A DNA stretch of 64,000 nucleotides. Origin: Bacteroidota bacterium. Its GTDB lineage: Bacteria > Bacteroidota > Bacteroidia > Bacteroidales > F082. The notes under the pieces were generated by a model. The model was not told where the DNA came from, ran no database searches, and was given only the letters and a program-made list of their open reading frames with translations. Both the position numbers and the translations under genes were made by a program. Below are positions 42,514 to 52,745 of the stretch, piece after piece. The stretch spans positions 62,001-126,000 of the forward strand of contig JAERTD010000040.1 in NCBI GenBank assembly GCA_016845175.1, given 5' to 3'. Each line of letters opens with the position of its first letter. Position 1 is the stretch's first letter.

Positions 42514-45500
42514 TTACATATTCCTGCGATACTGACCACCTACATGGAATAGTGCATTGGTAATTTGACCGATGGAGGCATATTTAGAAGCTTCCATTAA
42601 AGATTCAAAAATATTATCATTGGCAACAGCAGCATATTGCAGACTTTCAAGAGCTTCAGTAGCCTCCTCCTTCCAGGTGGCATGTAGTTGTTCAAGCATT
42701 TGAATCTGATATTCTTTCTCAGTTTCAGTGGCACGAATCACTTCACCCGGAATCACCGTTTTTGAACCTTCACTTCCCAGGAACGTATTTACACCAATAA
42801 TGGGCATTTTACCTGAATGCTTCAGGGTTTCATAGTAGAGCGATTCTTCCTGTATTTTGCTTCGCTGATACATGGTTTCCATGGCACCTAATACCCCTCC
42901 TCGTTCGGTAATTCGGTCGAACTCCATAAGAATGGCTTCCTCTACTAAATCCGTCAGTTCTTCAATGATGAATGACCCTTGTAAAGGATTTTGGTTTTTA
43001 GCCAATCCCAATTCATGATTAATAATCATTTGTATGGCGATGGCTCTTCTTACGGATTCCTCTGTAGGGGTGGTGATGGCTTCATCATAGGCATTGGTAT
43101 GCAAAGAGTTGCAATTGTCATAGATGGCATATAAGGCTTGCAAGGTGGTCCGTATGTCGTTGAAGTCGATTTCCTGTGCATGCAAGGATCTTCCCGAAGT
43201 CTGGATGTGGTATTTCAGTTTTTGAGAACGGCCATTGGCCTTGTATTTCAATTTCATGGCCTTCGACCATATCAGTCGGGCTACCCTGCCAATTACTGCA
43301 TATTCAGGATCTTCTCCATTGGAGAAAAAGAAGGATAGGTTGGGTGCATATTTGTTGACATCCATCCCCCTGGATTTGTAGTATTCCACATAAGTAAATC
43401 CATTGGCCAGGGTAAAGGCAAGCTGAGAAATTGGGTTGGCTCCTGCCTCAGCAATATGATAGCCTGAGATGCTCACACTGTAGAAATTTCTCACCTCATT
43501 ATTGATGAAATACTCTTGTATGTCACCCATGAGTTTTAGCGAAAAATCCGTGGAGAAAATACAGGTATTCTGTGCCTGGTCTTCTTTCAATATATCAGCC
43601 TGAACAGTTCCCCGAACGGCACATAATGTATTGGCTTTAATGCTTTCATACACCTCAGCAGGCAAAACCATATCTCCTGTTACACCAAGCAACATCAAGC
43701 CCAATCCATCATTTCCAGGGGGTAGTTTGCCCTGATAGGCCGGACGGGTAGTTCCTCTGGTTGTATAGATTTCATCTATGATCTGATTGACCTCCTTTTC
43801 CAGCCCCTTTTCCTTGATATATATCTCACATTGCTGGTCGACAGCTGCGTTCATGAAATAACCCACCAGAGTTGGTGCAGGACCGTTAATGGTCATGGAT
43901 ACCGATGTTTTGGGATCGGCCAGATTAAAACCTGAATACAGCTTTTTGGCATCGTCCAGGCAGGAAATGGAAACGCCGGAGTTTCCGATTTTACCATAAA
44001 TATCCGGTCTCCGGTCAGGATCTTCACCGTAAAGGGTTACTGAATCGAAAGCGGTTGATAATCGTTTGGCCGGCATGCCGGTAGACACATAGTGAAAACG
44101 CCTGTTGGTCCTTTCCGGTCCACCTTCCCCAGCAAACATCCGGGTTGGATCTTCCCCTTCTCTTTTGAATGGAAACACACCTGCAGCATAGGGAAATTCA
44201 CCAGGAACATTTTCCTTTAAGATCCATTTTAGTATCTCCCCCCAGCTATCAAACTTTGGCAAGCTTACTTTCGGTATCTGGTTGCGTGATAGTGATTCAA
44301 TATGGGTTTCTATTTTGAATTCCTTATCCCTTACCCTAAAGGTGAAATATTCATCCTGATAGTTCTTCTTTTTTTCATCCCAGGCTTCTAAAAGGTGCAT
44401 ATTATTTGGGTCCAGCTCCCTTACAATCTCATCATAAAGACTTTTTAAATGGCTGGTATCTGCCTCGTCATTATGATCTTTCAACAGGTCCATGGACCGG
44501 GAGAGGTTGAACAACTTCTGTGCTACCTTACTTTGATCTTCTGCCCATTGGTTATAGGTTCTGACCGTATCTGAGATTTCTGAAAGATACCTTACCCTGT
44601 TGGGTGGGATGATGTATATTTTTTCTGGAATTTCGCCATCATCAGCCATATTGGACATGAAGTCCACACCAGTTTTTTCCTTGATCTTACTGAGTATGTT
44701 TTTGTACAATAAATTGACACCTGGATCATTGAACTGTGAGGCTACAGTCCCGAAAACAGGCATATCATCCACATCCACATCAAACAGCATATTGTTTCGC
44801 TGGTATTGCTTTTTCACATCACGCAAAGCATCCAGGGCACCTCTTTTGTCAAATTTATTGAGTGCGATGATGTCTGCAAAATCAAGCATGTCAATTTTCT
44901 CCAGCTGAGTGGCTGCACCATATTCAGGCGTCATCACATAAAAGGAAACATCGCTGTGATCCACAATGGAGGTGTCGGATTGACCAATACCGGATGTTTC
45001 CAGAATAACCAGATCAAATCCAGCTGCATGAGCTATGATTTCCGCGTCCCGTACATGTTTGGAAATGGACAGATTGGACTGTCGTGTGGCCAGCGAACGC
45101 ATATAAACCCTTGGATCGTCAATGGCATTCATTCTGATCCTGTCTCCCAGCAAGGCGCCCCCTGATTTCCTTTTGGAAGGATCTACGGAAATAATAGCAA
45201 TGGTTTTGTCTTTAAAATCATTGAGGAATCGCCTGACAATTTCATCCACCAGGGATGATTTGCCAGCACCTCCGGTTCCTGTAATTCCAAGCACTGGTGA
45301 TTTCTTCTTTTCAGCGAGCTCATGAAGTTCCATCAACAGATCACTAACTTCTTCTGGACTGTTTTCAGCCGCTGAAATCAAACGTGCGATGGAAGCTTTT
45401 TCTCGTCTTAGCACAGATTCTTTGTCAACTGCCACACCCTTTCCTGTGGGAAAGTCAGATTGTTGCATCAAATCATTAATCATGCCCTGAAGCCCCATCT

Positions 45501-45885
45501 CCATGCCATCGTCAGGTGAATAAATGCGACTGATGCCGTAATCATGTAACTCATTGGCTTCCTCAGGCAGGATAACACCTCCGCCTCCACCAAAGATTTT
45601 GATATGTCCACATCCCTTTTCCTTCAGCATATCATGCATATACTTGAAGAACTCCATATGGCCACCCTGATAGGAAGTAAGTGCAATGGCCTGAGCATCC
45701 TCTTGTACAGCCGCATTAACGATTTCATGTACCGACCTGTTATGTCCCAGATGAATGACTTCCGCCCCGCTGGATTGTATAATTCTACGCATGACATTAA
45801 TGGCTGCATCATGGCCGTCGAACAAGGAGGCTGCTGTTACAATTCGGATATGATTTTTTGGCTTATAGACCTTAGGTAGTTGCAT
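42514..45885 (-). CDS. icmF: Fused isobutyryl-CoA mutase IcmF
   Basis: 1123 residues in the order unique to IcmF: an N-terminal B12-binding domain with DGHDAA (His25 as the cobalt ligand), a MeaI-type G-protein chaperone with P-loop GTGGAGKS (203-210), then the substrate-binding mutase barrel. It interconverts isobutyryl-CoA and butyryl-CoA with adenosylcobalamin, and homologues also act on pivalyl- or isovaleryl-CoA. It links branched-chain acyl-CoAs to straight-chain beta-oxidation, which fits the neighbourhood. A perfect minus-strand -7 box lies at 45911-45918, divergent from the MarR promoter. Confidence 0.95.
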   Translation of the reverse strand: MQLPKVYKPKNHIRIVTAASLFDGHDAAINVMRRIIQSSGAEVIHLGHNRSVHEIVNAAVQEDAQAIALTSYQGGHMEFFKYMHDMLKEKGCGHIKIFGGGGGVILPEEANELHDYGISRIYSPDDGMEMGLQGMINDLMQQSDFPTGKGVAVDKESVLRREKASIARLISAAENSPEEVSDLLMELHELAEKKKSPVLGITGTGGAGKSSLVDEIVRRFLNDFKDKTIAIISVDPSKRKSGGALLGDRIRMNAIDDPRVYMRSLATRQSNLSISKHVRDAEIIAHAAGFDLVILETSGIGQSDTSIVDHSDVSFYVMTPEYGAATQLEKIDMLDFADIIALNKFDKRGALDALRDVKKQYQRNNMLFDVDVDDMPVFGTVASQFNDPGVNLLYKNILSKIKEKTGVDFMSNMADDGEIPEKIYIIPPNRVRYLSEISDTVRTYNQWAEDQSKVAQKLFNLSRSMDLLKDHNDEADTSHLKSLYDEIVRELDPNNMHLLEAWDEKKKNYQDEYFTFRVRDKEFKIETHIESLSRNQIPKVSLPKFDSWGEILKWILKENVPGEFPYAAGVFPFKREGEDPTRMFAGEGGPERTNRRFHYVSTGMPAKRLSTAFDSVTLYGEDPDRRPDIYGKIGNSGVSISCLDDAKKLYSGFNLADPKTSVSMTINGPAPTLVGYFMNAAVDQQCEIYIKEKGLEKEVNQIIDEIYTTRGTTRPAYQGKLPPGNDGLGLMLLGVTGDMVLPAEVYESIKANTLCAVRGTVQADILKEDQAQNTCIFSTDFSLKLMGDIQEYFINNEVRNFYSVSISGYHIAEAGANPISQLAFTLANGFTYVEYYKSRGMDVNKYAPNLSFFFSNGEDPEYAVIGRVARLIWSKAMKLKYKANGRSQKLKYHIQTSGRSLHAQEIDFNDIRTTLQALYAIYDNCNSLHTNAYDEAITTPTEESVRRAIAIQMIINHELGLAKNQNPLQGSFIIEELTDLVEEAILMEFDRITERGGVLGAMETMYQRSKIQEESLYYETLKHSGKMPIIGVNTFLGSEGSKTVIPGEVIRATETEKEYQIQMLEQLHATWKEEATEALESLQYAAVANDNIFESLMEASKYASIGQITNALFHVGGQYRRNM

Positions 45886-45910
45886 GTGAACTGTTTTTTT
45901 TGAATCCTCG

Positions 45911-45918
45911 CAAATATA
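45911..45918 (-). promoter_or_regulatory. -7 box (TATATTTG) of icmF
   Basis: A perfect minus-strand TAnnTTTG, 25 bases before the icmF ATG at 45885. The marR promoter 90 bases away uses the identical octamer on the other strand. Confidence 0.5.
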
Positions 45919-46007
45919 AGGAAACTTCAGACTTTAATAACCTTAGCAGTGAGGCCCAAAAGCTGGAGGGCAAACAATAAATACTTGTAAAAAAATAACA
46001 AAAAAGC

Positions 46008-46055
46008 TTGACATGCATAGTATTATGATGCTATATTTGCAATGCATGCATAGTA
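46008..46055 (+). promoter_or_regulatory. marR promoter with flanking 11-bp operator repeats
   Basis: TTG (46008-46010), a 21-base spacer and TATATTTG (46032-46039) form a Bacteroidota promoter. Two perfect copies of CATGCATAGTA lie at 46012-46022 and 46045-46055, 33 bp (about three helical turns) apart, one inside the spacer and one near the start of transcription. An imperfect inverted repeat ATAGTA-N6-TGCTAT (46017-46034) overlaps the first copy, and ATGCATGCAT (46042-46051) is a palindrome. This is what an autorepressor site would look like; binding is inferred. Confidence 0.55.
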
Positions 46056-46176
46056 AAAATACTGTGCTGCCTTTCTCTCTCAAGCAATAACACATCATAT
46101 TATCTGAAAGTTAATCTTTGGATACTCAGTCTGTTCCGGGAGTAGAAGCATGAACAGCATTAACAAAACCGTAATT

Positions 46177-46620
46177 ATGAATATTGAAGAAACAGTTGAT
46201 TTCCATCTGCGCTCCAGTCTTTTTGCCATGAGGAGAATGTACAATTTACTTGCTGCAGAAAATGGACTGACACAAGGCATAGGTTATACTTTAATCAACA
46301 TTGGAAAAGAGGGTGTTCCGGCAACGAAGATTGCACCCATGATGGGGATGAGTAGTTCAAGCCTGAGTCGATTGCTAAAAACCATGGAACAACAAGGTTT
46401 GCTTTACCGAAAAGTAGATGATGGAGATCGAAGGGTTGTGAAAATTCATCTGACTGAGGAGGGACGTAAACTAAGGGAAGCGGTGAAAGCAGTCGTGGTT
46501 TCCTTTAACAATACCCTGCTGAAAAAGATTAAAAAAAGTGATTGGGATGCTTTTGTAAGGGTCAATCAAACCATCCGCGATCAGGTGGAGCAGGATGTGG
46601 ATGCATTCCATCTTAAGTAA
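46177..46620 (+). CDS. MarR-family transcriptional regulator of the fad run
   Basis: 147 residues from ATG 46177; an ATG 27 bases upstream is possible. The winged-helix domain includes ATKIAPMMGMSSSSLSRLLKTMEQQGLL (recognition helix region) and the beta wing KVDDGDRRVVKIHLTEEGR, the classic MarR signature. It heads the beta-oxidation genes, with the first 61 bases downstream, and is likely to repress them in an acyl-CoA- or fatty-acid-responsive way; the ligand is inferred. Its own promoter carries repeated CATGCATAGTA sites. Confidence 0.9.
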   Translation: MNIEETVDFHLRSSLFAMRRMYNLLAAENGLTQGIGYTLINIGKEGVPATKIAPMMGMSSSSLSRLLKTMEQQGLLYRKVDDGDRRVVKIHLTEEGRKLREAVKAVVVSFNNTLLKKIKKSDWDAFVRVNQTIRDQVEQDVDAFHLK

Positions 46621-46681
46621 AAGAAATAATAGAAAAAGAGTCACCCTGAAAGGGGAGTTCGACAACATAAAAACTATCATT

Positions 46682-49084
46682 ATGACAAGAAGGATTAGGA
46701 AAGTTGCGGTCTTGGGATCTGGAGTAATGGGCTCCGGGATTGCCTGTCACTTTGCCAACATTGGTCTTGAGGTCTTACTCATCGACATTGTACCCAAAGA
46801 ATTGACAGCGGATGAACAAGCCAAAGGTTATAGCCTGGAGACCAAAGAGGTGCGAAACCGATTGGTTAATAAGGCTTTACAGGCTTCCTTGAAGTCAAAA
46901 CCATCTCCCATCTATACGCAGGCATTTGCCAATAGAATCACCACAGGAAACTTTGATGATGACCTTCATTACATTGGTGATTGTGATTGGATCATTGAAG
47001 TGGTTGTGGAGCGACTGGATATTAAGAAATCGGTGTTTGAAGCTGTTGAAAAACATAGAAAACCCGAGAGTCTTGTTACCACAAATACTTCTGGCATCTC
47101 TGTCGAAGCCATGATAGAAGGACGTTCTGAGGATTTTCAAAAGCATTTTTGTGGAACACACTTCTTTAATCCGCCTAGGTATTTGCAATTATTTGAAATC
47201 ATACCAACCAGCAAAACAATTCATGAGGTATTGGATTTCTTATCCGAGTATGCCAGTCGCTTTCTTGGGAAAACACCTGTCCTTGCTAAGGATAGCCCTG
47301 CCTTTATCGCCAATCGCATTGGCACTTTTTCCATCATGGATTTATTTAATCATGTTCATGAATATGATCTGAGCATTCCTGAGATTGATAAGTTAACCGG
47401 ACCAGTAATAGGCAGAGCCAAGTCCGCAACTTTTCGAACAGCAGATATTGTGGGTCTGGACACTCTGGTTCATGTGGCCAATAATATTAAAGAATTCACT
47501 CAAGACGAGTCCAATGAAACCTTTGCCATTCCAACCTATCTGGAAAAAATGCTGGAAAACAAATGGCTGGGTTCCAAAACCAAACAAGGCTTTTTCAAAA
47601 AGGTAGTGAAAGATGGCATGAAAAAATTTCTTTCTCTGGACTTCTCAAGCCTGGAATATGTGGAGGCGCCCAAGCCAAAATTTGCGGTATTCGAAACCAC
47701 CAAAGACATAGCAGACTTGAATAAACGCCTACCTGTTTTGCTCGGGGATACCACAAAGGTCGGTGAATTTTACCGATCAACTTTTTATGCCCTTTTCCAG
47801 TTTGCTTCGCTTCGTATTCCAGAAATATCGGATGAGATCTATAAGGTTGATGACGCAATGAATGCAGGATTTGGATGGAAACAAGGACCATTCCAGGCCT
47901 GGGATGCAGTAGGAGTGGAGCCAACGTTGAAGGCCATGGAGGCTAAAGGTAAAAAACCGGCTGCCTGGGTATATGATATGCTAGGTGAAGGAATCACTAC
48001 TTTCTATAAAGTGGAAGCAGGGCTGAAATATGCTTATGACCCTTCCAGCAGGACCCATAAGCTAATCCCGGGCCAGGAAGATAGGTTGTCATTGGAAACC
48101 CTACGAAAATCAAATATTATCTGGGAAAATGATGATAGCAGTATTTATGATCTGGGAGATGGTGTCCTTAATATAGAGTTTCACACCAAAATGAATACCA
48201 TTGGAGCCGGTGTATTGGAAGGCCTAAACAAGGCTGTAGATATGGCAGAAGCAGAGTATCAGGCCCTGGTTGTTTCCAATGAAGGAGATCATTTTTCTGC
48301 CGGAGCCAATGTAGGCATGATTTATATGCTGGCCATTGAGCAGGAATGGGAAGAGTTGGATTTGGCAGTACAATGGTTTCAAAAAACCATGATGCGGATG
48401 CGTTATTCTTCCATACCGGTGGTGGCAGCACCACATGGTATGGCCCTGGGCGGTGGATGCGAACTATGCATGCATGCCGATAAAGTGGTTGCACATGCTG
48501 AAACCTATATGGGACTTGTTGAGTTTGGTGTGGGCTTGATACCTGGTGGTGGAGGCACCAAAGAATTTGCCCTCCGGCTTTCCGATGAATTACAATCCGG
48601 AGATATTCGTACCAATACCTTCCTGAACCGATACCTCAGCATTGGTCAGGCAAAGGTTTCCACATCAGCCTACGAAGCTTTTGATCTGGGCTATCTCAGA
48701 TCAGGTACCGATGAGGTGATTGTGAGTCGAGCTCATCATCTGGCCTATGCAAAAAAGGCAGCCATGCAATTGGTTGAAAAAGGCTACAGCTATCCGGTAA
48801 AAAGAACTGACATTAAAGTTTTGGGAAAGGAAGCCCTCGGGATGGTGTATGTGGGAGCTGATGGCTTTACTACGGCAAATTATATGTCGGAACATGATAA
48901 GCTGATAGCTGAAAAGCTGGGATGGGTAATGGCCGGTGGTGCCATATCACAAGCACTGACAGAAGTTACAGAACAGTACCTGCTCGATCTGGAAAGGAAA
49001 GCATTTCTGGAATTATGCAGCCAAAGGAAAACGCTGGAACGTATCCAGAGCATTATTACCAAAGGCAAGATCCTGAGGAACTAA
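46682..49084 (+). CDS. fadN: FadN-type 3-hydroxyacyl-CoA dehydrogenase / enoyl-CoA hydratase
   Basis: 800 residues from ATG 46682 (MTRRIRKVAVLGSGVMGSG). The NAD-binding GSGVMGSG and HFFNPPRYLQLFEI of the dehydrogenase come first and the crotonase domain (SAGANVGMI, MALGGGCELCMHAD, VEFGVGLIPGGGGTKEF) comes last, the order of Bacillus FadN rather than E. coli FadB. It performs the hydration and oxidation steps of beta-oxidation. It is followed by thiolase and acyl-CoA dehydrogenase genes, the same fadN-fadA-fadE order as in Bacillus subtilis. Confidence 0.93.
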   Translation: MTRRIRKVAVLGSGVMGSGIACHFANIGLEVLLIDIVPKELTADEQAKGYSLETKEVRNRLVNKALQASLKSKPSPIYTQAFANRITTGNFDDDLHYIGDCDWIIEVVVERLDIKKSVFEAVEKHRKPESLVTTNTSGISVEAMIEGRSEDFQKHFCGTHFFNPPRYLQLFEIIPTSKTIHEVLDFLSEYASRFLGKTPVLAKDSPAFIANRIGTFSIMDLFNHVHEYDLSIPEIDKLTGPVIGRAKSATFRTADIVGLDTLVHVANNIKEFTQDESNETFAIPTYLEKMLENKWLGSKTKQGFFKKVVKDGMKKFLSLDFSSLEYVEAPKPKFAVFETTKDIADLNKRLPVLLGDTTKVGEFYRSTFYALFQFASLRIPEISDEIYKVDDAMNAGFGWKQGPFQAWDAVGVEPTLKAMEAKGKKPAAWVYDMLGEGITTFYKVEAGLKYAYDPSSRTHKLIPGQEDRLSLETLRKSNIIWENDDSSIYDLGDGVLNIEFHTKMNTIGAGVLEGLNKAVDMAEAEYQALVVSNEGDHFSAGANVGMIYMLAIEQEWEELDLAVQWFQKTMMRMRYSSIPVVAAPHGMALGGGCELCMHADKVVAHAETYMGLVEFGVGLIPGGGGTKEFALRLSDELQSGDIRTNTFLNRYLSIGQAKVSTSAYEAFDLGYLRSGTDEVIVSRAHHLAYAKKAAMQLVEKGYSYPVKRTDIKVLGKEALGMVYVGADGFTTANYMSEHDKLIAEKLGWVMAGGAISQALTEVTEQYLLDLERKAFLELCSQRKTLERIQSIITKGKILRN

Positions 49085-49144
49085 CGAAGCCAAAATGATG
49101 ATGAGCAAAGTCATAGCTAAAAATGAACCTAACACATTGAGAAA

Positions 49145-50317
49145 ATGAATGCATATATAGTAGGAGCCTATCGCTCTGCCATTGGAAAAGCACCAAGGGG
49201 AGCCTTACGATTCACCAGACCCGATGACATCGCCGCCACAGTGATCAGGAAGTTGATGGATGATTTTCCACAAATCGAAAGATCGAGAATTGATGATGTG
49301 GTGGTCGGCAATGCCTTTCCGGAGGCAGAAACAGGATTTAATATGGGACGATTATTATCGTTGATGGCACTTGACACTGTGGAGGTTCCGGGTTCTACGG
49401 TTAATCGCTATTGTGCTTCAGGGCTTGAAACCATAGCCATTGCTTCAGCGAAAATATCTGCAGGAATGGCTGATATAATGATAGCCGGTGGAGCAGAAAC
49501 CATGTCGATGATCAATATGGGAGGATGGCGTATGGTACCTAACCCTGATATTGCCATGAACCAACCCAAATGGTTCCTAAGTATGGGGCTGACTTCAGAG
49601 ATGGTGGCTAAGGAATATAAAATAGGCAGAGAAGAACAGGATGTATTTGCAGCCCGCTCAGTGGAAAAAGCTTTGACAGCCATTGATGAGGGAAAATTTA
49701 AAGAAGAAATTGTTCCGGTCACTGTCCATGAAAATTATTTTAGCGAAGGTAAAATGGCCACCTGCGAGACAATCTTTGATGTGGATGAGGGTCCCCGACG
49801 TGGAACCACTGCTGAGGGCTTAGCTAAATTGAAACCCGCTTTTGCTCAGGATGGCTTTTCTACCGCAGGGAACTCTTCTCAAATGTCGGATGGCGCAGCT
49901 TTTGTTCTTATCGTTTCCGAGGCGATGCTAAAACAATACCAACTCACCCCAATAGCCCGATTGGTAGATTATCAGGTGGCCGGTGTGGAACCTTACAAAA
50001 TGGGAATAGGTCCTGTGGCTGCCATCCCCAAAGTGCTTTCACATTCAGGTCTGAAACTATCCGATATCGACCTTTTTGAGCTCAACGAGGCCTTTGCTTC
50101 CCAAAGCATAGCTGTGATCCGGGAAATGGATTTGAATCCCGACTTAGTTAATGTTAATGGAGGGGCCATTGCCCTTGGACACCCATTGGGCGCTACAGGT
50201 GCAAAGCTGTCTGTACAATCCCTCTATGAGATGAAACGAAGGGGCGGCAAGCATGCCATGGTTACCATGTGCATTGGTACTGGTCAGGGAGCAGCCGGAA
50301 TATTTGAAATGCAGTAA
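49145..50317 (+). CDS. fadA: Acetyl-CoA C-acyltransferase (3-ketoacyl-CoA thiolase)
   Basis: 390 residues. Thiolase fold with the nucleophile Cys in NRYCASGLE, the [16 protein letters not shown] motif and the C-terminal general-base loop CIGTGQGAA. It cleaves 3-ketoacyl-CoA to acetyl-CoA; it could also handle the acetoacetyl-CoA produced by the nearby ligase. It lies 60 bases after fadN in the operon. Confidence 0.94.
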   Translation: MNAYIVGAYRSAIGKAPRGALRFTRPDDIAATVIRKLMDDFPQIERSRIDDVVVGNAFPEAETGFNMGRLLSLMALDTVEVPGSTVNRYCASGLETIAIASAKISAGMADIMIAGGAETMSMINMGGWRMVPNPDIAMNQPKWFLSMGLTSEMVAKEYKIGREEQDVFAARSVEKALTAIDEGKFKEEIVPVTVHENYFSEGKMATCETIFDVDEGPRRGTTAEGLAKLKPAFAQDGFSTAGNSSQMSDGAAFVLIVSEAMLKQYQLTPIARLVDYQVAGVEPYKMGIGPVAAIPKVLSHSGLKLSDIDLFELNEAFASQSIAVIREMDLNPDLVNVNGGAIALGHPLGATGAKLSVQSLYEMKRRGGKHAMVTMCIGTGQGAAGIFEMQ

Positions 50318-50364
50318 GACATACCTAAAAACCTTAACACTCACAACCTAAAAATACAAACATC

Positions 50365-52149
50365 ATGACTGATACAAAAGCACTAAAAGGAGGTGAATTT
50401 CTTATTAAAGAAACTTCCGCAAATGATATTTTTATTCCCGAAGAGTTTAATGAAGAACAGCGAATGATGGCGCAAAGTTGTCGGGAATTTACCTTTACCC
50501 AGGTCAATCCCCAGATGGATCAGCTTGAAAAGCATGACCGAGAGCTATTGTCAAAACTATTGAAGGAAGCGGGTGATTTGGGTTTGCTTGGAATTTCCGT
50601 ACCTGAAGAATATTCTGGATTCGGCCAGAATTTTGTGACTTCCATGCTGACCACAGAGGAAATGGGGAAAGGCTATAGTTTTGCCGTGGCCTATTCTGCA
50701 CATGTGGGTATCGGCACCCTGCCCATATTGTATTATGGTAATGAAGATCAAAAACAACAATATATTCCAAAGCTTGCCTCCGGAGAGTTTATCGGGGCCT
50801 ATTGCCTCACAGAAGCAGAGGCAGGATCTGATCCCAATTCCGGAAAGGCCGCTGCCAGATTAAGTGATGATGGGAAACACTACATACTCAACGGAGTTAA
50901 GATCTGGATAACCAATGGCGGAATAGCAGACGTTCTCATCATCTTTGCGAAAATTGAAGGGGACAAAAACCTAAGTGCTTTTATTGTTGAATCGGCATGG
51001 GAAGGAATCACCATAGGTGCTGAAGAAGAGAAGATGGGAATTAAAGGCTCCTCAACTGTACAAATATATCTGGATGATGTGAAGGTGCCGGTGGAGAATT
51101 TGTTGGGAGAAAGAAATGGGGGCTTTAAAATTGCCCTCAACATTCTTAACCTGGGACGTATCAAATTGTCGGGAGCTACTGTTGGAGCTAGTAAGAATGC
51201 AATAAATGATAGCCTGAATTATGCTAACGAAAGAAAACAATTCGACCGATTGTTATCATCTTTTGGAGCCATTAAATATAAGTTGGCTGAAATGGTCATC
51301 CGTACATTTGCTGCCGAGTCGCTTACCTATCGTGCCAGTCAGAATATTGATGATGCCATCAATGCATTGGTTGACGGAGGTATGGAAAAGGGAAAGGCTA
51401 CTCTGGAAGGCATCCGCCAGTATGCTGTGGAAGCCTCCATTGCCAAAGTCTATGGTTCAGAATCCCTGGACTATATAGTGGATGAAGGAGTGCAAATATT
51501 TGGCGGCATGGGTTATTCGTCAGAAACTATTGTTGAAAGAGCCTACCGCGATTCAAGGATCAACCGCATTTTCGAAGGAACCAACGAGATCAACAGAATG
51601 CTGGCAGTGGGTGAATTGGTGAAAAGGGGAATGAAGGGTGAAATTGACCTCTTAACTCCTGCAAAGGCTGTTGGCAAGGAGCTCATGGCTATACCTGATT
51701 TTGGTGCTCCAAGCCTGGGGTATTTCGAAGCCCATCATAAGGTGGTCAGGAATTTTAAAAAGGCCATTTTGATGGTGGCTGGTGATGCCTTGCAGAAGTT
51801 CATGGATAAGTTTGCTGACGAACAGGAGATCATCATCAACCTGTCCAATATGCTTATTCTTACCTATGCGGCTGAATCCACTTTGCTAAGGGTTGAAAAA
51901 CTAGATGCCATGCCGGACCAGGATAAAATGGATTTGTACAAAAACATTCTGGAAGTCTTATTGTATGATTTGGCCCCAAAAATTAATAAGGAGGGTGTTG
52001 ATGCTGTAAATGCCTTTGCCAGCGGTGATGAAAAACAAGCCATGCTCATGGGGATGAAGCGTTTCACCAAAGTGGCTGCCGTGAATGTAGTCAAAGCCCG
52101 TAGAATGATTGCTGATACTATGATAGAAGCCAATAACTATACCATTTGA
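50365..52149 (+). CDS. fadE: Long acyl-CoA dehydrogenase (FadE-like)
   Basis: 594 residues, about 200 longer than standard acyl-CoA dehydrogenases, as in Bacillus FadE. The core shows LTEAEAGSDPNSGKAAA, QIFGGMGYSSETIVERAYRDSR and IFEGTNEINR with the catalytic Glu; an extra C-terminal helical domain (about 430-594) is typical of the very-long-chain type. It introduces the alpha-beta double bond. The stop codon overlaps the TTG start of the next gene. Confidence 0.92.
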   Translation: MTDTKALKGGEFLIKETSANDIFIPEEFNEEQRMMAQSCREFTFTQVNPQMDQLEKHDRELLSKLLKEAGDLGLLGISVPEEYSGFGQNFVTSMLTTEEMGKGYSFAVAYSAHVGIGTLPILYYGNEDQKQQYIPKLASGEFIGAYCLTEAEAGSDPNSGKAAARLSDDGKHYILNGVKIWITNGGIADVLIIFAKIEGDKNLSAFIVESAWEGITIGAEEEKMGIKGSSTVQIYLDDVKVPVENLLGERNGGFKIALNILNLGRIKLSGATVGASKNAINDSLNYANERKQFDRLLSSFGAIKYKLAEMVIRTFAAESLTYRASQNIDDAINALVDGGMEKGKATLEGIRQYAVEASIAKVYGSESLDYIVDEGVQIFGGMGYSSETIVERAYRDSRINRIFEGTNEINRMLAVGELVKRGMKGEIDLLTPAKAVGKELMAIPDFGAPSLGYFEAHHKVVRNFKKAILMVAGDALQKFMDKFADEQEIIINLSNMLILTYAAESTLLRVEKLDAMPDQDKMDLYKNILEVLLYDLAPKINKEGVDAVNAFASGDEKQAMLMGMKRFTKVAAVNVVKARRMIADTMIEANNYTI

Positions 52150-52634
52150 AAGACCCATCATCCATAATAAAACTTGAAGGAAATCCTTTTCTGTTTAAGC
52201 TGTTTTTGCTTAAAAAGCTTCCATTGGCTTTTGTGGCAGGATTAAAGGTAGTGGAATTGGAGGAACATACTGCAAGGGTGTCTTTGCCCTATAACTATTT
52301 GACAAAGAATCCATTTCGAAGTATCTATTTTGCCGCCTTATCAATGGCCGCAGAGCTTTCTTCAGGTATTTTGGCCATGGCAATCGTAAAGGATTTACCA
52401 CAGCCGGTATCCATGTTGGTGTTGGGAATGTCAGCGGATTTTTCTAAAAAAGCCAGAAGCAAAATCACCTTTAGTTGTATGGAAGGGAAAGCCATCCTTG
52501 AAACTATTCAAAAATCCATCGAAACACAGCAAGGACAAACACTTAAAGTCACCGTTGTTGGACATGATGTCACAGGAGATGAGGTGGCCCAATTCACCTT
52601 TAACTGGACCTTTAAACCGAAGTTTAAAAACTAA
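52146..52634 (+). CDS. DUF4442 hotdog-fold protein (probable acyl-CoA thioesterase)
   Basis: 162 residues. The start is a TTG overlapping the fadE stop (TTGA), implying translational coupling. The sequence fits DUF4442 hotdog proteins (NPFRSIYFAALSMAAELSSG), which resemble PaaI-type thioesterases. A thioesterase in a beta-oxidation operon would release CoA from dead-end acyl-CoAs. The catalytic residue is not evident. Confidence 0.78.
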   Translation: MKDPSSIIKLEGNPFLFKLFLLKKLPLAFVAGLKVVELEEHTARVSLPYNYLTKNPFRSIYFAALSMAAELSSGILAMAIVKDLPQPVSMLVLGMSADFSKKARSKITFSCMEGKAILETIQKSIETQQGQTLKVTVVGHDVTGDEVAQFTFNWTFKPKFKN

Positions 52635-52745
52635 GAATAGCTTTTCTCCAATTAATTTTTTTTGTGTAATTTGCGATTGGTGTGCCTAAAATCAACGGCT
52701 TAAGGCCCTTTGAAATACTAATATTAACGATCAAATCACATAAAT

